NCBI GenBank assembly: GCA_023846275.1
Contig: CM043865.1
Span: 33,308,412 to 33,372,411, forward strand
From: Vanilla planifolia
Taxonomy: Eukaryota > Streptophyta > Magnoliopsida > Asparagales > Orchidaceae
Direction: 5' to 3'
Length of the DNA: 64,000 bases
A program made the translations under genes and the position numbers. Position 1 is the stretch's first letter; each line of letters opens with the position of its first letter. Below, piece after piece: positions 46,592-59,099 of this stretch. The notes below the pieces were generated by a model. It was not told where the DNA came from, made no database searches, and worked only from the letters and a program-made list of their open reading frames with translations.

Positions 46592-49500
46592 TCACATACA
46601 CTGACATCGTTGTGGGGCAGTAACACCATCAGGTTTCCTCTTCTCCCGAGCAACTGCTTCTCGAATGAAAGGTAGCTTCTCCTGCAACTTTCTCCATATG
46701 TGATTGACAGCTCCATCGGGACCGCCATTATCGTACTCAAACGAAGCTTGAACGTCGGCCATTTTCCTTCGAAAGTCATCCTTGTGTTGTTTGGATATGC
46801 TTCTTAAGCGATCGATGAGCCAACTAGGTCGAAGGGCATCATCGACTGGGACGAAGATGGTGAATTCTGTGTAATCCAACGTTCCCTCGAACGGGAGCTC
46901 GATGTGGTCGCTGACCACTACCGGAATGCAGAGGCTCGAAATTGCATCAAAAAGACGACAGGAAGTGGGCGTGTCTCCGGCGGGATGCAGGCAGAACTCC
47001 GAACCGCGCATCCCTCTTATGGACTGTTCGCGACCGCTGGCATTGGGGAAACCTTCCTCTATGATGACATCCGGCTCGTTCTGCAAAACATTCCATAATT
47101 TCTCGCGAACAAGCCCACCCTGTCGGAGCAAAAGAAGAGTAGCAAGCACAGAAGATTTTAGGAGATGACGAATGCCATGAAGATAAAATTCAACTCAAAG
47201 TGCAACATGGAATTATGGAAACATGATCAAGCACAACAAGATGAGTGATGGGTGGTTCGAGAAAATGGAAAACGTGACGAAGATGGCTGTTATCTTCGTT
47301 CTCCTTCTTTCAACTCTCTTTAATTGATGTTATTTTTAGTCCTTTTCATGCTTCGTTACTTCTCTTTCGTTTATTTCATTTTCCATTGCTTCTCTTTATT
47401 ATTTTGTTTCATTTTCGTTACTTTCTTTCATTATGCTTTTATTTTATTCAAATAGTTTCTTTGTTATGTGAAATAATATGAAAATAAAACCCAAGAATGC
47501 CACAAATGTCATTGAAGCAAGTGATTACCCCTTGGTAATTTAGTTATATCTGTTTTGAATGATGTGTTTCTATCTTCAATCATTCGTGCACTTGGATTAA
47601 AAACATTTCATCTCTATTCCCATTTTTATCAAATATAAAATCGCTAATGTTTTGGAAAGATTTCGTTAAGAGTTATTAGTATAAATTTGTTTGATTCATG
47701 TCAGCGTATTAGTCTTCAATTATCAATCCGTTTGTAAAGTCTACCTATTAATATTAAGATTTTTTACCTAATTTATAATTCTCTCAGCTCTTTTACCTTC
47801 AATTTTTTTTTTCTTGAGCATGATAAATTACCAATTAGCTCTCAAATAAGCTTGTTGACATGAAAAATATAGAAGTTTTGACCACCATCCAAGGTACTCA
47901 AACGGATTACACAAGATGAGTCATTCTCCCCTATTTCAAAAGGTTTTTTTTATGATCTGTTGTCCTTACTATTTTGCTTTCTTTTTCTTATCATAAATGC
48001 TAATGATCTTGGACAGTGATTTAGACTTTTACATTTTCTCATTAACAAACTAAACTTATTTGAGTTAAAATTTATCATGTCCAACATAAAATGTGTTTTA
48101 AGTAGAACACCTACAATAATTATAAATCAGCTGAAAAAATCTTGAGCCTAAAATGAATTGGCACATTTTCATACTAATGACACCCAATCAACTCTTCCTA
48201 AAATAACATTCTTTATCTAATGTCAAAAAACAACATGAGCAAAGCTATCATTTTTCAGGTCAACAAGAACAAATGTATGAAAATATGAACAAGTTATGGA
48301 GCTAATAGAACCATTCAAAACTTAAAAAACAAAAAAATACTAGTTCTTTACTGCATTTTGTCATTTGCCCAACAGCATGCATGAGTTTCATAGCTTTTAA
48401 CCTAAACTAACTTTTGTCAATAACAATTTGCAAAAGCTACAAGGAGAATTATCCCAAACAAATTGAATTACCAATAAAATTGAATTTAAAAGGACAAACA
48501 AAGTTTGAATAAAATGGAGAATAAGGAGCATATCAAAAGTAACAAGAAGTAATCATGTCTTCAATCCTATTTGCAAAATTCTTAGTCTTTATTGGAAAGA
48601 GAAACAAAAAGAATGATATCATGGAAAAATAAGAACCAAATGAAGGATAAATAACGAAAAATAAAATAAAATAAGAATAGAATGAAAAAGAAGCAATGGA
48701 AAATGAAATAAACTAAGAACATAACAAAAAATCTTAGTATTTCAAATTATTAAATAATACTTGAACTCCTATTTATTTCAGATTCTAAGTATATTGTACC
48801 GGCTATTATTGGACATATCGCATAATCCAGTGTCCAAGTCCCACATTGTGGACCCAATGGTGAAATAAGAAAGTGACAACTCATGCCCCTAAGGTCAGTA
48901 AGATTCACTGGTATTGTCGTATCATGTAGGTGCATAATCATAAATAAAGTATTATATCATCTAACCTCACTAGTAAGAATATTATCTAAGAATGGAAGAT
49001 AAATGCTTCTAAAGAGGTATTTTGCGCATTTCTAATGTTTCATACAAAGGCCTATGTAATGCATTGCACACAAGATGACAGTAGTGATATCGGAAGTAGT
49101 AAAAATTAGTGTCTTATTAAAGTAGTTTCCTATTAAAAAAGAAATTTCTAACCTAAGAAGGAGGGATTCACTCTTGAGAGAGAAAGAATTCTATCATTTC
49201 CCTCTCTTGCTAAAGTAGTAAGAGTTTGAAAGCACCATTAATGTGATCCTCTCAAGTTTGACCATGATAAATATTGTTCTTCTTAGTTTTCTTTCATTTT
49301 ATCATTTTCAATCTATGTTAATGATCCTTAATAACAATTTAGACCTTCAAAATTTTTGTGATAACAAATTTGTCGATGTGAAAAACAAAGATATGAAAAA
49401 TTTAAACAAGAGCTCACTTGCATTCAAAAGATGGTTGAGAGTTGATTTTGTGAGTAAAGAAGACCTTTGAGAATTGTAAAGGTCTTCAATAACTTAGTGT

Positions 49501-52500
49501 TACACCAAGGGCACTTAGGCAACTCAAAGAATGCAGCAGCAAGCGGCACGCATAGACATTTTTCAAGAAGATGTGTGCAATGCTCAAGTGGCACGTGTGA
49601 GGTTCAGGTAACACACATGAAGCACGGGCAACTTCAATAGTAGCAAAGATTCTTGGGTGAAGAAAAGCTAAGACTCAAGAACTAAAGAGCTCTCTTGATA
49701 GAGAAAGGAGAACTCAAGTGGCTTAATGAGATACAAAAACAGCTTTTTGACATGTGTAAAAGGATTCAAAAGAAGAAAGACTCAGACGACAAAGGATTGT
49801 GCACTCGAGGCCTCAAGCAAGTAACGATAGGCTTCCAAAGGGTCTTCAAAGTCAAGCAAGGGCAGAGCAGAGCTTCGGCAAAACTTTAGCTAAGGTTTTC
49901 ATAGAATATTTATGAGGAACAAGAAGATTGTGGTGTGACTATCCATCAAATGTCCCCTAATGGAACTCAAGATAGGTCATTTCATAGCCATTACCGATTA
50001 AAGGCATCAAATCCTAGTCGGATCCCTTTACGTACTCTTTATTCCCATGTGAAGGTGGTGCCAATATTTGGTTGGGCAAGAGCAATAGATATTGTAATCC
50101 TTTCTTTTAAACATTTTTCTCTTGTCTCTTCAAAAATCATTTTGGCTAATTAATCATTTATCTTGCCTTGAAAAGATAGTTAAAAGTTAATCTTGTGAGT
50201 GTGGAAGACCTTTGAACAATTTTAAAGGTCTTTGATAACTTACTATTATACCAAGGGCGCTCAGGCAACTTAAAGAATGCTCGAGCAACTTAAAGGAGCT
50301 TCCAATCAAGTGTAAGCAGGTGTGGGGGTTGGCATGGGATAACGCAAGTGAAGCAAGCCGCACACTTAGGAATTTTTCAAGAAGACATGTACGACTCCCA
50401 TGTAGCACATGTAAGGTTCAGGAAACACGTGAAGCACGCGCAGTTTCGACAATAGCAAAGGTTCTTTTGTGAAGAAAAAGCTAAGACTTGGGAACTAGAG
50501 AGCTCTCTGAAGAGACAAAAGAGAACTCAAGTGGCTTCATGAGGTGCAACACTAGCTCTATTACATGCGAAAGTGGATTTAGAAGAAGAAAGACTCAGGC
50601 AAAGGAGAATTGTGCACTCAAGGTATCGAGTGAGTAACACTAGGCTTCCAAAGGGTCTTCGAAGTTGAGTAAGGGCAAAGGAAGAGCTTCGACAAAACTT
50701 GAGATAACGCCTTCAAGAAAATCATGAGGAACAAGAAAATTGTGGCATCACTATCCATCAAATGTCCCCTAATAGAGCTCAAGAGAGATTTTTTCACAGC
50801 CATTACCGATCAAAGGTGCCAAATCCTAATTGGATCCCTCCATATCCTCTTTATTCCCATGTGAAAGTGGCATTGATATTTGGTTGGGCGTCATGCACAG
50901 CATTGAAGCATAATGTGCAGCAGTAAGCATTGTGGCCCTTTCTTTTAGAAATTTTTCTCTTTTGTCTAAAACTCATTTGGGCTAATTGATAATTTATCTT
51001 GTTCAAGAAAGTAATAACTATCTTTATATTGTCAATCAAAAAGCTGATGTTATTTTTGTAAAGAGCTAATTGGTTGTTAGCATGAACATGTTCGTACTAA
51101 TAACACCCCTTGAGCTCATTAAAAAAATAACATGAGCCATACTATTTCAGACCACAGCATGAGCTACATTATCATGTTTTTTATGCATGTGCTCAAATGT
51201 ATGAACATTGGAACATATCATGCAGCTGACAGATAAATTCCAAACTAAAAAAAAACCAAACAAAACCAGTGCCCTTGTTGAGCTTTGATACATTCCTAAA
51301 GCTAAACATGGGCTTCATAGCTTTTGAAAAAAACTAGGTTTTGCCTCTTTCAATTTGCCAAAGCTACTACGCATATTACCTCAAACAAATCAGATTAACA
51401 TTTGAACTGACCTTAAAACATAAAAGGAAAACATAAATTTAAGGTAAATGCTACATCCTCAGTCATAATTTATACTCAAACAAGCAGTGAAAAGAAGCAA
51501 AACTGTGAATCACAAACCCGATGTCTATGTCTGGCCCCTTTGAAATAAAGAAGGCTGTGGCGAGGCTGATCCTCCACTAAGTGCAATCTAGGGAGCAGAT
51601 GTGTGTAAGGCACAATTACATCCTTGAGCAATGAAACTTGGGTATGCTGAATTATACTTGAAGAGTTTTCTTTTGCTGCCTTTGCATCAAGCTTGTACCA
51701 TCCACCAAAATCCACTACCAAAAGCACAGCTGGAGATATCTCTGCTCTCACATGCCACATTGCAACTGGGTCTGTCAAAGAATGCTTCAACTTTTAACAT
51801 AACCTGACAAGCTGAATCATAAGCTATAATAAGTTGCAAAACAGATCTACATCTTTTTGTTCGTGAAAAATCAAGGGAACAAAGAACAAATACATTTGAT
51901 CGAGTTCAACTTGTAAAACTTAACAAACTAGCAATCAATCGATATGGATACCAGAAAAATAGATGAAAAATGTACACAAGCCACAACGCATTATACCAGT
52001 GAGAACAAACACATGGTCACGGCCACCTGATCTCTTCCACGCCTCAGATCTCCTGATCCGATCGACAACCTCTCTCTGCCTCAGATAATCCCCATTCCCA
52101 TCCTTCTTGATGAATCTTCCCTTCTTCCCCCACCCCAGCTCCATCTCCGCACTAAGCGTGGCGAAGAAAGGTACGAACACCACGTCAGCGTTTCGCCAAT
52201 CATACACCCTCTCCGCCACCGACGACTCCTCCGGCGTCTCGAGATCACGGAGTAACCAATACTCCGCGCTGTATTGCTTAATCAGTGGGTTCTCCGGGTA
52301 AGGCGGCGGGTTCGACCGGCGTGGAGCGGAGGATAGGAAAGCGCGGAGATCACCGTCGGGGTCCGTGCCGATGCGGGAGTCTGGACCCGAGAGGGACCAA
52401 TAGTGATCGAGAAGGCCATAGTTTAGGGTTCTGGGGAGGTCAGCAACGTGGACCTTGAGCCGTGTTTGTGATCGAAAGGCGGAGTTTTGCAAAAGGGGCG

Positions 52501-52594
52501 TATGAAGAGAGGCAGGTCTGGATTTGAAGAGGAGGAGGAGGGAGACGAGGGAGAGAAAGGAAATTGAGAGGAGGAGAGAGAGCGAGTTTTTCAT
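46592..52594 (-). CDS. Exostosin-family glycosyltransferase (GT47), three exons
   Basis: Plant GT47 proteins are Golgi type II membrane enzymes that build cell-wall polysaccharides; the closest named relatives are probable arabinosyltransferase (ARAD-like) proteins, but the sugar and acceptor cannot be told. Minus-strand exons are 52594-51997, 51771-51518 and 47119-46592, with GT-AG introns of 225 bp and 4,398 bp; the product has 459 residues. Residues 5-23 (LSLLLSISFLSLVSLLLLF) form a signal anchor. The exostosin domain runs from about VHVADLPRTLNYGLL (48) to residue 415, with SAEYWLL, ADVVFVPFFATLSAE and the signature region FCLHPAGDTPTSCRLFDAIS at 326-345. There is a sequon at Asn310. The reading frame extends upstream of the chosen Met, but that part contains a site II promoter palindrome, so the Met before the anchor is preferred. 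Intact. Confidence 0.9.
48150..48490. repeat. Direct repeat A in the intron (partner 51090-51420)
   Basis: Both segments share, in order, CATACTAATGACACCC/CGTACTAATAACACCC, AACATGAGC, CAAATGTATGAA, TTCATAGCTTTT and AATTTGC.AAAGCTAC. They bracket the tandem pair, so the intron grew by duplication or insertion. Confidence 0.6.
49430..50990. repeat. Tandem pair of about 740-bp repeats in the intron
   Basis: Unit 1 is about 49430-50165 and unit 2 about 50170-50990. Shared runs in order include CTTGTGAGT/TTTGTGAGT with AAGACCTTTGA, ACCAAGGGC, TTTTTCAAGAAGA, AGACTCAGRC, CTTCCAAAGGGTCTTC, CCATCAAATGTCCCCTAAT, CATAGCCATTACCGAT-like and ATATTTGGTTGGGC. Similarity is roughly 80% by eye. Family unknown. 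Confidence 0.75.
51090..51420. repeat. Direct repeat A' in the intron (partner 48150-48490)
   Basis: This is the second member of the pair, lying just inside the donor of intron 2 (51517 on the minus strand). The part nearest the exon is unique. Confidence 0.6.
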
Positions 52595-52668
52595 GCTTCC
52601 GACCGTCGTGCATTGGCGAACGGAGAAGAAAAGCTCGTTAAGTTTCCCGATGGCATTATGCGAACAAC

Positions 52669-52681
52669 GGCCCATTGGGCC
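52669..52681. promoter_or_regulatory. Palindromic site II element in the GT47 promoter
   Basis: GGCCCATTGGGCC contains two inverted TGGGCC/GGCCCA site II motifs, about 75-87 bp upstream of the preferred start codon. Such sites bind TCP factors and are common in TATA-less housekeeping promoters; no TATA box is evident here. Confidence 0.5.
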
Positions 52682-52741
52682 TTCTCTTTTTTGTTCTTTA
52701 AAACATAAACATTTATTAATACTTTGATAATTAATAGACAA

Positions 52742-55146
52742 AATATTTATAAAACAATTATTTTTTTATTCGAAAAACTTATTAAATAAAAACTTTTTTA
52801 AATCCAATAAATACTAATATAAATAATAAATTTAAATTATTTTTGCAAATGATAGATTCTCAAAAAATAGTTCATTTAATAAATATTAAAATAACAGTTC
52901 TACTAATTATCAAACTAGTAAATATAATTACAACTTCTTATCAACTCGAGATCTATGATATATAGAACAAATCAATTTAAGAATGACTCACAAATGATCA
53001 CTCGTTGGGATTGAACAAAGAAAAGACAACTATTGACAACTATTGAATTTAGACCACTCTTGATCGCAAAGTATGAAACACGTTTAAGCTAAATCATATA
53101 GTAGCTCAAACTTTAGACTAAGTCTTAAATATTTAAAATAAATCGTTATTTTGAAAAATGATCAAAAATAAAGTTTCAATTGTTTTTTGTTAAAATCAAA
53201 ATAAATTGACTGATTATGCACTATGCAATCAATTTTCAAAATTTATTTTCATTTTTTAATACTAATTTTATGAAATATTATTATGGTATAGTTAGGTTGA
53301 TATTTCAGTTCACTAAGTGATTTAGTTCATGCAAGGGCCCATTTTATAACGGATGTTTCGGCTACAACTCTAAATAATTTAATTAGTCCTTTATCTTTTT
53401 AACTGCCAAAATTATATTATTGTAGTTATTTAATTTCATTTTTTAAAAAGACATTAAATAAAAAATACTTTTAAAGTTTTAACAATATTTTTAATATATG
53501 TATATATTATGAAGATTTTTTTACTTTTTTAAATAAAAATTATTTTACAATAGTTATTATAATAGTAAATATAATTTTAAAAAATAATAAAAACTTAAAA
53601 TTATAAAACCATAGTTTATTGTAGTATTGTAACCCACTGGAGTCTATAATAGCATGATTTTGTTTTAAATAATAATTTAAGTTGTTACAAAACCATCAAT
53701 AAGTCTTAATTTATAAATGATGTTTTACACATTATATATAGGGTTAAAAGTATCCCATTATTAAGGATCAATAAAATATAAAATTATATTTTAGTTCAAC
53801 TAGAAGTCAAAAAAAACTTAAAAACATAACACAAGTAGATTTCGAGTAATTATTAGATTGGTTCATTCGAAATAGTGAATGAATAAATGAAAACATAATA
53901 TTATATATTGATCTAATTAGTTAGAATAAAAGTAAAACTTTATTTATGATCAAGTAAATATCTTGATGAATTTTGATTAATCTATAGTAACAATTTTGAA
54001 GGCCTATGATGTGTATAATTGATAAGTGTAAAAAGCACTCTAATTTAATTATTCAAAAGGATTCATTAGATTAGAAAATAGTTAATAATAAGTTATTATA
54101 ATAAAAGAGCTAGACATGAATATTCTTATATTATTCTAAACATATTTTATGATAACGTCTTTATTCTTTGGAACATGTACAATCACATTTAACAAATTAA
54201 ACAGTTATTCAATTTGATAAGAATTCAAACATACCATATCTTTATAGAAAACAATCTTGTGACAAACTAGCTTATTCAATTGGTTTGCTTCTTTTCACAA
54301 TCAATTATTTTTGAAATCCATTACATTCTAAATTAATGTGGGGTTCCAATTAATGTGAATATGATCAAATTCTCTCATCTTAGAAAATCTTAAAAAACCA
54401 AATAAATACAATTGAAGGCTTACCATTAGATGAATGGTATTCTCTTCTCATGTCATCTATTATAACAAATTCAATTACTTGTACTCTTTTAAAATAAAAT
54501 AAAATTTATCATTTTAAAAAATTCTCTCATATTTAAAAAAGAAAAAAGGCAACTAATCTATATATGCAAGTCACGAGTTAAAGACGTACCACAATTAAAT
54601 AACTTAGATGGTTATTTACTAACTTAAAACAAGGTTTTGATGTGTGATTACCAAGTGATTATATCAAAGTTGGTAAAACAAGACATTTATCAATCAAAAT
54701 TTCATTGCAAATTAGTGAGAATTATCAATCACTATTAATTAGTTGTTGACTAGGAATTTATTATAGTGGTGCACATGGGATTTACAAATGTATTATCATT
54801 TGGATAGACTTTGCTAATCTCCTGGTTAAAATTAGTCATGTCACAACTTGTTAAGAAGGGAGAATTTAAATAAATCCTAACATAATTGTGACCATCTAAT
54901 ATTTTAAAAACTTAAGTTTATAAAGATAGATAACATTAAATGCATACATTAACTTTTGAATACTATGCCTATCTTTTAATATAAAGTTGAAACTAATTTC
55001 AACTCTAATAAGTAATAAATTATTGAGATTTAAGCTTAATGAAAAAAGATTTAAACTAAACTTTATGTTTTAAGATATAATTCATTGGAATCTAACAAAT
55101 CTAATAGTTTAATACTTGGATTTGAATTTGTTATAATAAACTTATC
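52742..55146. other. AT-rich intergenic stretch after the GT47 promoter
   Basis: No gene or element recognised over 2.4 kb. Confidence 0.5.
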
Positions 55147-55384
55147 AAGCATGTTATGATACGTTAATGTTTTTAGAGTTTACAAATTATCGATGATCTA
55201 AGGTTGTGGATAAATGATTTTGAAGTCACCCCAATATTAAATCATTATCGTTATTATGCATTGATGATGATTTTTCATTGACTAGTAAGTGCAAGCTTTT
55301 GCTAAAAGTTTTATTTAGATTGTAGCATTTCTTTGTAGTAAGAATTTAAATGTATTTTAAGATTCACAATTTTTTTTCTATATC

Positions 55385-55386
<2 letters not shown>

Positions 55387-55447
<61 letters not shown>

Positions 55448-55450
55448 TAT
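55387..55450. repeat. (TTA)n(TA)n microsatellite
   Basis: About 15 TTA units are followed by a run of TA. It creates an isoleucine-rich frame at 55350-55571 that is not a gene. Confidence 0.95.
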
Positions 55451-56294
55451 TATTGTTTTGCTGAAAATTTTTTTGTTAATAAATTATTTGTCTATATATT
55501 TTTTTATGTACTTGAACTTCTCAAATTATTATGATGTCATTTACCATACTAACTCTTATTATGTTCCATAGCAATGAACATTGCTCTTTAAAGTTTCTTT
55601 TCTAAAGATATATCTAAATTCATTATTTTTGTTTTAAGTTAATATAGAAAAGAATGAATAAAAAAAATAAAAGATTTTACTTCTATTGTAGCCTCGAGCC
55701 TATCACATTTACAACTTGTTTTAGCCTATCATTGATTTTGTTAATCAAATCTATTGTTGCAAGATTTCACCACGAGAAAAGTTGTTTGTGTCTATGAACA
55801 AACCAATGGAAGCCTCGGTGTAAGCTAACGTGGCTCTCTAACAACATGCATTGACAATTATCAAGCATATTATGATATAATAATATCTTTAAAGTTAAAA
55901 GAAATATCAATGATCAAAGTTAATACATAAAGGATTTGAAGTCAACCAATTAGGTATTTGGGGTTTATCATCATGTCATTGTCATTATGCATTGGTGACC
56001 TTTTTCAATTGATTCAGTAACAAAGGTTTTTGCTATATCTTTTATTTTGATTTTGGATTTATTATATGATAAGAATTTAAATATATTTTAATAATAAAAA
56101 GTGTGTTCAATATCCTCTTTTTTATTTTTATTATCACAACTTCTTTACTAAGAATTATTTTCTCTTGTTTATACATATTGTCGTATTTCATGATCATTTT
56201 ATATTTTTTTTCACTTGCTAGAAAGGCTCATATTATATTTTTATTCCAATACGCAACACTCTTTTAATTATCTTCCATAAAAATATATCTTGAT

Positions 56295-56297
<3 letters not shown>

Positions 56298-56360
<63 letters not shown>
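56298..56360. repeat. (AT)n microsatellite
   Basis: About 31 uninterrupted AT units. Confidence 0.95.
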
Positions 56361-56365
<5 letters not shown>

Positions 56366-56750
56366 AGTTATATAAAGAAAAGAAAATATAATTGAACATA
56401 ATTTAAAAAATTAATAAAAAATATGACATATTATGATAAAATTGTTGAAAATTTTGCATAATCAACTTCTTAAATATTTAATATTAATTTCTTAAAAATA
56501 GGTAAATAAAAAATAAAATACAATTGAAATCAATTTCATTTAATATATTCTCTTAAAATTGGTAATTTCAACCATGATCTTGTTATCCTTAAGAAATTTT
56601 TAGCAAAAATGTTTTTTTAACATGCAGAATCTACAACAATATAACCAACACCTCTGTTTGCCTATTTACATGAGGATATACTCTAAAGCATCAAAATAAA
56701 GTGCACCATTCTCATCTTTCCAAGCCAAATGAACCCAACCATTTCTTATA

Positions 56751-58915
56751 TCAAGAGCTGTATGATGTGAATGAAATGGTGAGCTCCAGGTTTATCTCAT
56801 TCCCCACAACTTGGCCTGCTTTTCTCACAATTGGGTCATCTACCCCGCAGACGTCGGACTCGATGCTCGAGTTCCAATCGCTCCGGTGATCAAAGGGTGA
56901 CAGCCTCAGGCTACAGTCCATCTCCCTCCTCCATGGCAACTGCTTTCAGTAAGTTAAACAATTCAGCTGTCATCTTATAGTTCATTTTGCTGTAATTAGT
57001 TTCTTAGTGATGTAGAGTACCTGTTTGTGTTGGCTGCTTTCTTTGATCTGTGGACAGCATTCTTCTCTTAATGCCTCATCCATATGTATCTCAGTAGATG
57101 GTGAGCTGCATGGCATAAGTAATGTAAATTTCTTAATATAACAATTATATTCTTAACTGTTTTTGGTATTATATAAAATTATTTTCGTATGTTCAAATAT
57201 TCAAATCTATTTGTATAAAGTTATTAATATAGCAACTATATTCTTAACCAAAAACCTTTTTGTTGCAAAGAACCAATAGGACATATGTGTTATTTATGTA
57301 TAATTCTATGTATGGTTTTCATGAGAATTAGAACCGCACCTCTTTCCTGTGTTCTCAAGGAAACTCATCTGCTTGCAATAGCTCTTGGAGAATTGAAAGC
57401 TATTGAAGTTGGAATGCTTCTTGCTTATGGATCTATACATCTGATGGGAATTCAAAGTTCACATAAATTTCAAATTTACGAGATTTTAAATGACAGAATT
57501 GTAACTTCATTTTATGTTGTTCGAATGAATAAAAGAAATATATGATCGAAAATTTATATTTGAAATTTATTTTTTCATCGTTAATACTCAGGAGCAAGCA
57601 AAAGATAGAGAGATGTCGAACAATGTATGGTGGATATAAGGAAACAAATGGAGGATTTTAAGAGCTAAAACAACTTGTTTCGATCTTTCGATGCCAACTA
57701 AATGAACGTAGACCTCCTATAGTCAACAAAGATGGGGAGATTTTGAGTGATTCAATTGCTTTCAAACATGATTTCAAAATTCATGCAACTAAATGAGCCC
57801 ATATGTCAGAACCATTGCTCAACCATGAAACCTGTTTCATCAATTGGTGAATGTAACCAAGTTGGGTAAGAAAAGTACCTGAAGATGGCTTTTGACATGA
57901 GATATGCTTAGATCCTTCACACCCATCAATTGAAGAATGTGCTTTGGGGTGGCTCCTGCATGCATATAAATTAACTTGATCAAATCAGAAAACCCAAATT
58001 AATAATTCATTAAGCTTAAGTAATGACAGAAATAAGATGTTTTCCTGCTTAGATGAGTCCAATAATTGTTATGCATATCAATGAATATCATTGGGAACTT
58101 TATAATGTTTTTTTATCATGAAGTGTAAATTTCAAATGCTACATATAAGAAGTTGTTTATTTGTTTGATTATAGTATATAGTCATAAAGGGCTCTTGTGA
58201 CTTTAATATGTAATTCTATGAGACTATATCATATAATAGCTGACCAGAATCAGAAATACTGATTATTAATTGGACAAAATAAAAATATAGTATCACATGA
58301 CATTGAAGATTAAAGACAATTCTTCTAATCTATTGAGAATTTCTTTTTTTATTCTTGTTCGTGATGTATAGACTGAAGTAGGCTGCAAAGAAAGAGTAAT
58401 AGTCTCTTTACTGTATGAGATAAGGCAAATGGAATGAACGAACATCACAAATCACTGCTTCAACAAACATTTTAAAGATGGATGAATTAAAACCAATTTA
58501 TTTAAAAGCTATTCCTTTTTTTTTCTATTTTTGAAATATATACATCTGAAACATGTGCATTACACTGTGTCTCCTCTACTGATGAAGTCAAAACAATTCA
58601 TTTGATTCTGTTAATTAATAACCAAATCATTGAAAAGCTCCGTCCTTGTTCTGTACTCATTATAATAATAATACTAATCCCAAAAGAAGGCAGTCAAAAA
58701 AACCCCAATTCTAACTGTTGCCCTAACAATATTAACCAAACAAGAAAAAAATAAGCAAAATTCAACACAAGTACATGAATTCATAACTTACTTCCTTGCC
58801 CACCGAGGGACTCCACGGCCTCCACGAAGCGGCGGTGGAGTTCATTGTTCCACCGAATCCGGGGGGTCTCCGACCTCACATACTTCCTAGTTCTTCTCCC
58901 GCCACAAACTTCCAT
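56751..58915 (-). CDS. GARP/G2-like MYB-type transcription factor, five exons
   Basis: Nuclear DNA-binding protein of the plant GARP (Golden2-like) class, near the MOF1/At1g14600-like group. Minus-strand exons are 58915-58792, 57955-57879, 57440-57340, 57105-57021 and 56939-56751; all introns are GT-AG and phases agree, giving 191 residues. The single MYB-like domain spans about residues 17-71, with TPRIRWNNELHRRFVEAVES, RATPKHILQLMGVKDLSIS and the family signature SHVKSHLQMYRS (60-71), split by introns at two places usual for the family. RWNNELH replaces the common RWTPELH. The C-terminus contains LELTISF (180-186), which resembles an LxLxL EAR repression motif. The start was chosen because the upstream in-frame Met lies before the expected transcription start. 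Exon 3's donor (GTGCGG) is weak, so that junction is the least certain. Direct targets are unknown. Confidence 0.85.
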
Positions 58916-59015
58916 CGTCGTCCTCAACCACCGAGCTGGCTGCTCTCTCTCTTCTTCTTTTGTTTGGTAAGAAAAATGATTGAGGAAGAAAAGAATTGTT
59001 AGTCTGCATGCAACT

Positions 59016-59051
59016 TTCTCTCTCTCTCTCTCTCTTCTTCTTCTTCTTCTT
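59016..59051 (-). repeat. (GA)n/(GAA)n tract in the 5' leader of the GARP gene
   Basis: On the plus strand it reads TC repeats followed by TTC repeats. It lies between the TATA box and the start codon, so it is likely transcribed as 5' UTR; GA-rich leaders are common in plants. Confidence 0.75.
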
Positions 59052-59074
59052 TTATTTATGTGCATTATTGGGGT

Positions 59075-59081
59075 CTTTATA
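59075..59081 (-). promoter_or_regulatory. TATA box of the GARP gene
   Basis: On the minus strand TATAAAG lies about 160 bp upstream of the start codon at 58915. Confidence 0.5.
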
Positions 59082-59099
59082 TGGAGGAGAAAGCATATA

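Larger units (their letters stand above)
47120..51517 (-). other. Large repeat-filled second intron of the GT47 gene
   Basis: The intron holds a tandem pair of about 740-bp repeats (49430-50990) and a pair of direct repeats (48150-48490 and 51090-51420). A 100-150-bp inverted pair (about 47335-47480 against 48590-48735, sharing TTTATTTCATTTTCCATTGC) suggests a small DNA element, with no defined ends. Open frames within are not supported as genes. Confidence 0.6.
55147..56390. repeat. Tandem duplication of about 710 bp with embedded microsatellites
   Basis: Unit 1 starts near 55147 and unit 2 near 55858, both with TATCAAGCAT(G/A)TTATGATA. Later shared runs include ATTATGCATTG(A/G)TGA, TAAGAATTTAAAT(G/A)TATTTTAA and TATAGAAAAG/TATAAAGAAAAG at the ends. 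Unit 1 holds (TTA)n(TA)n at 55387-55450; unit 2 holds (AT)n at 56298-56360. Confidence 0.6.

Noticed and set aside
52595-52741. N-terminal extension of the GT47 protein
   Set aside because: It overlaps the site II promoter palindrome, and the signal anchor starts right after the preferred Met.
58916-59065. N-terminal extension of the GARP protein rich in Arg and Glu
   Set aside because: It translates the GA/GAA leader tract, and its Met lies at or before the expected transcription start set by the TATA box at 59075-59081.
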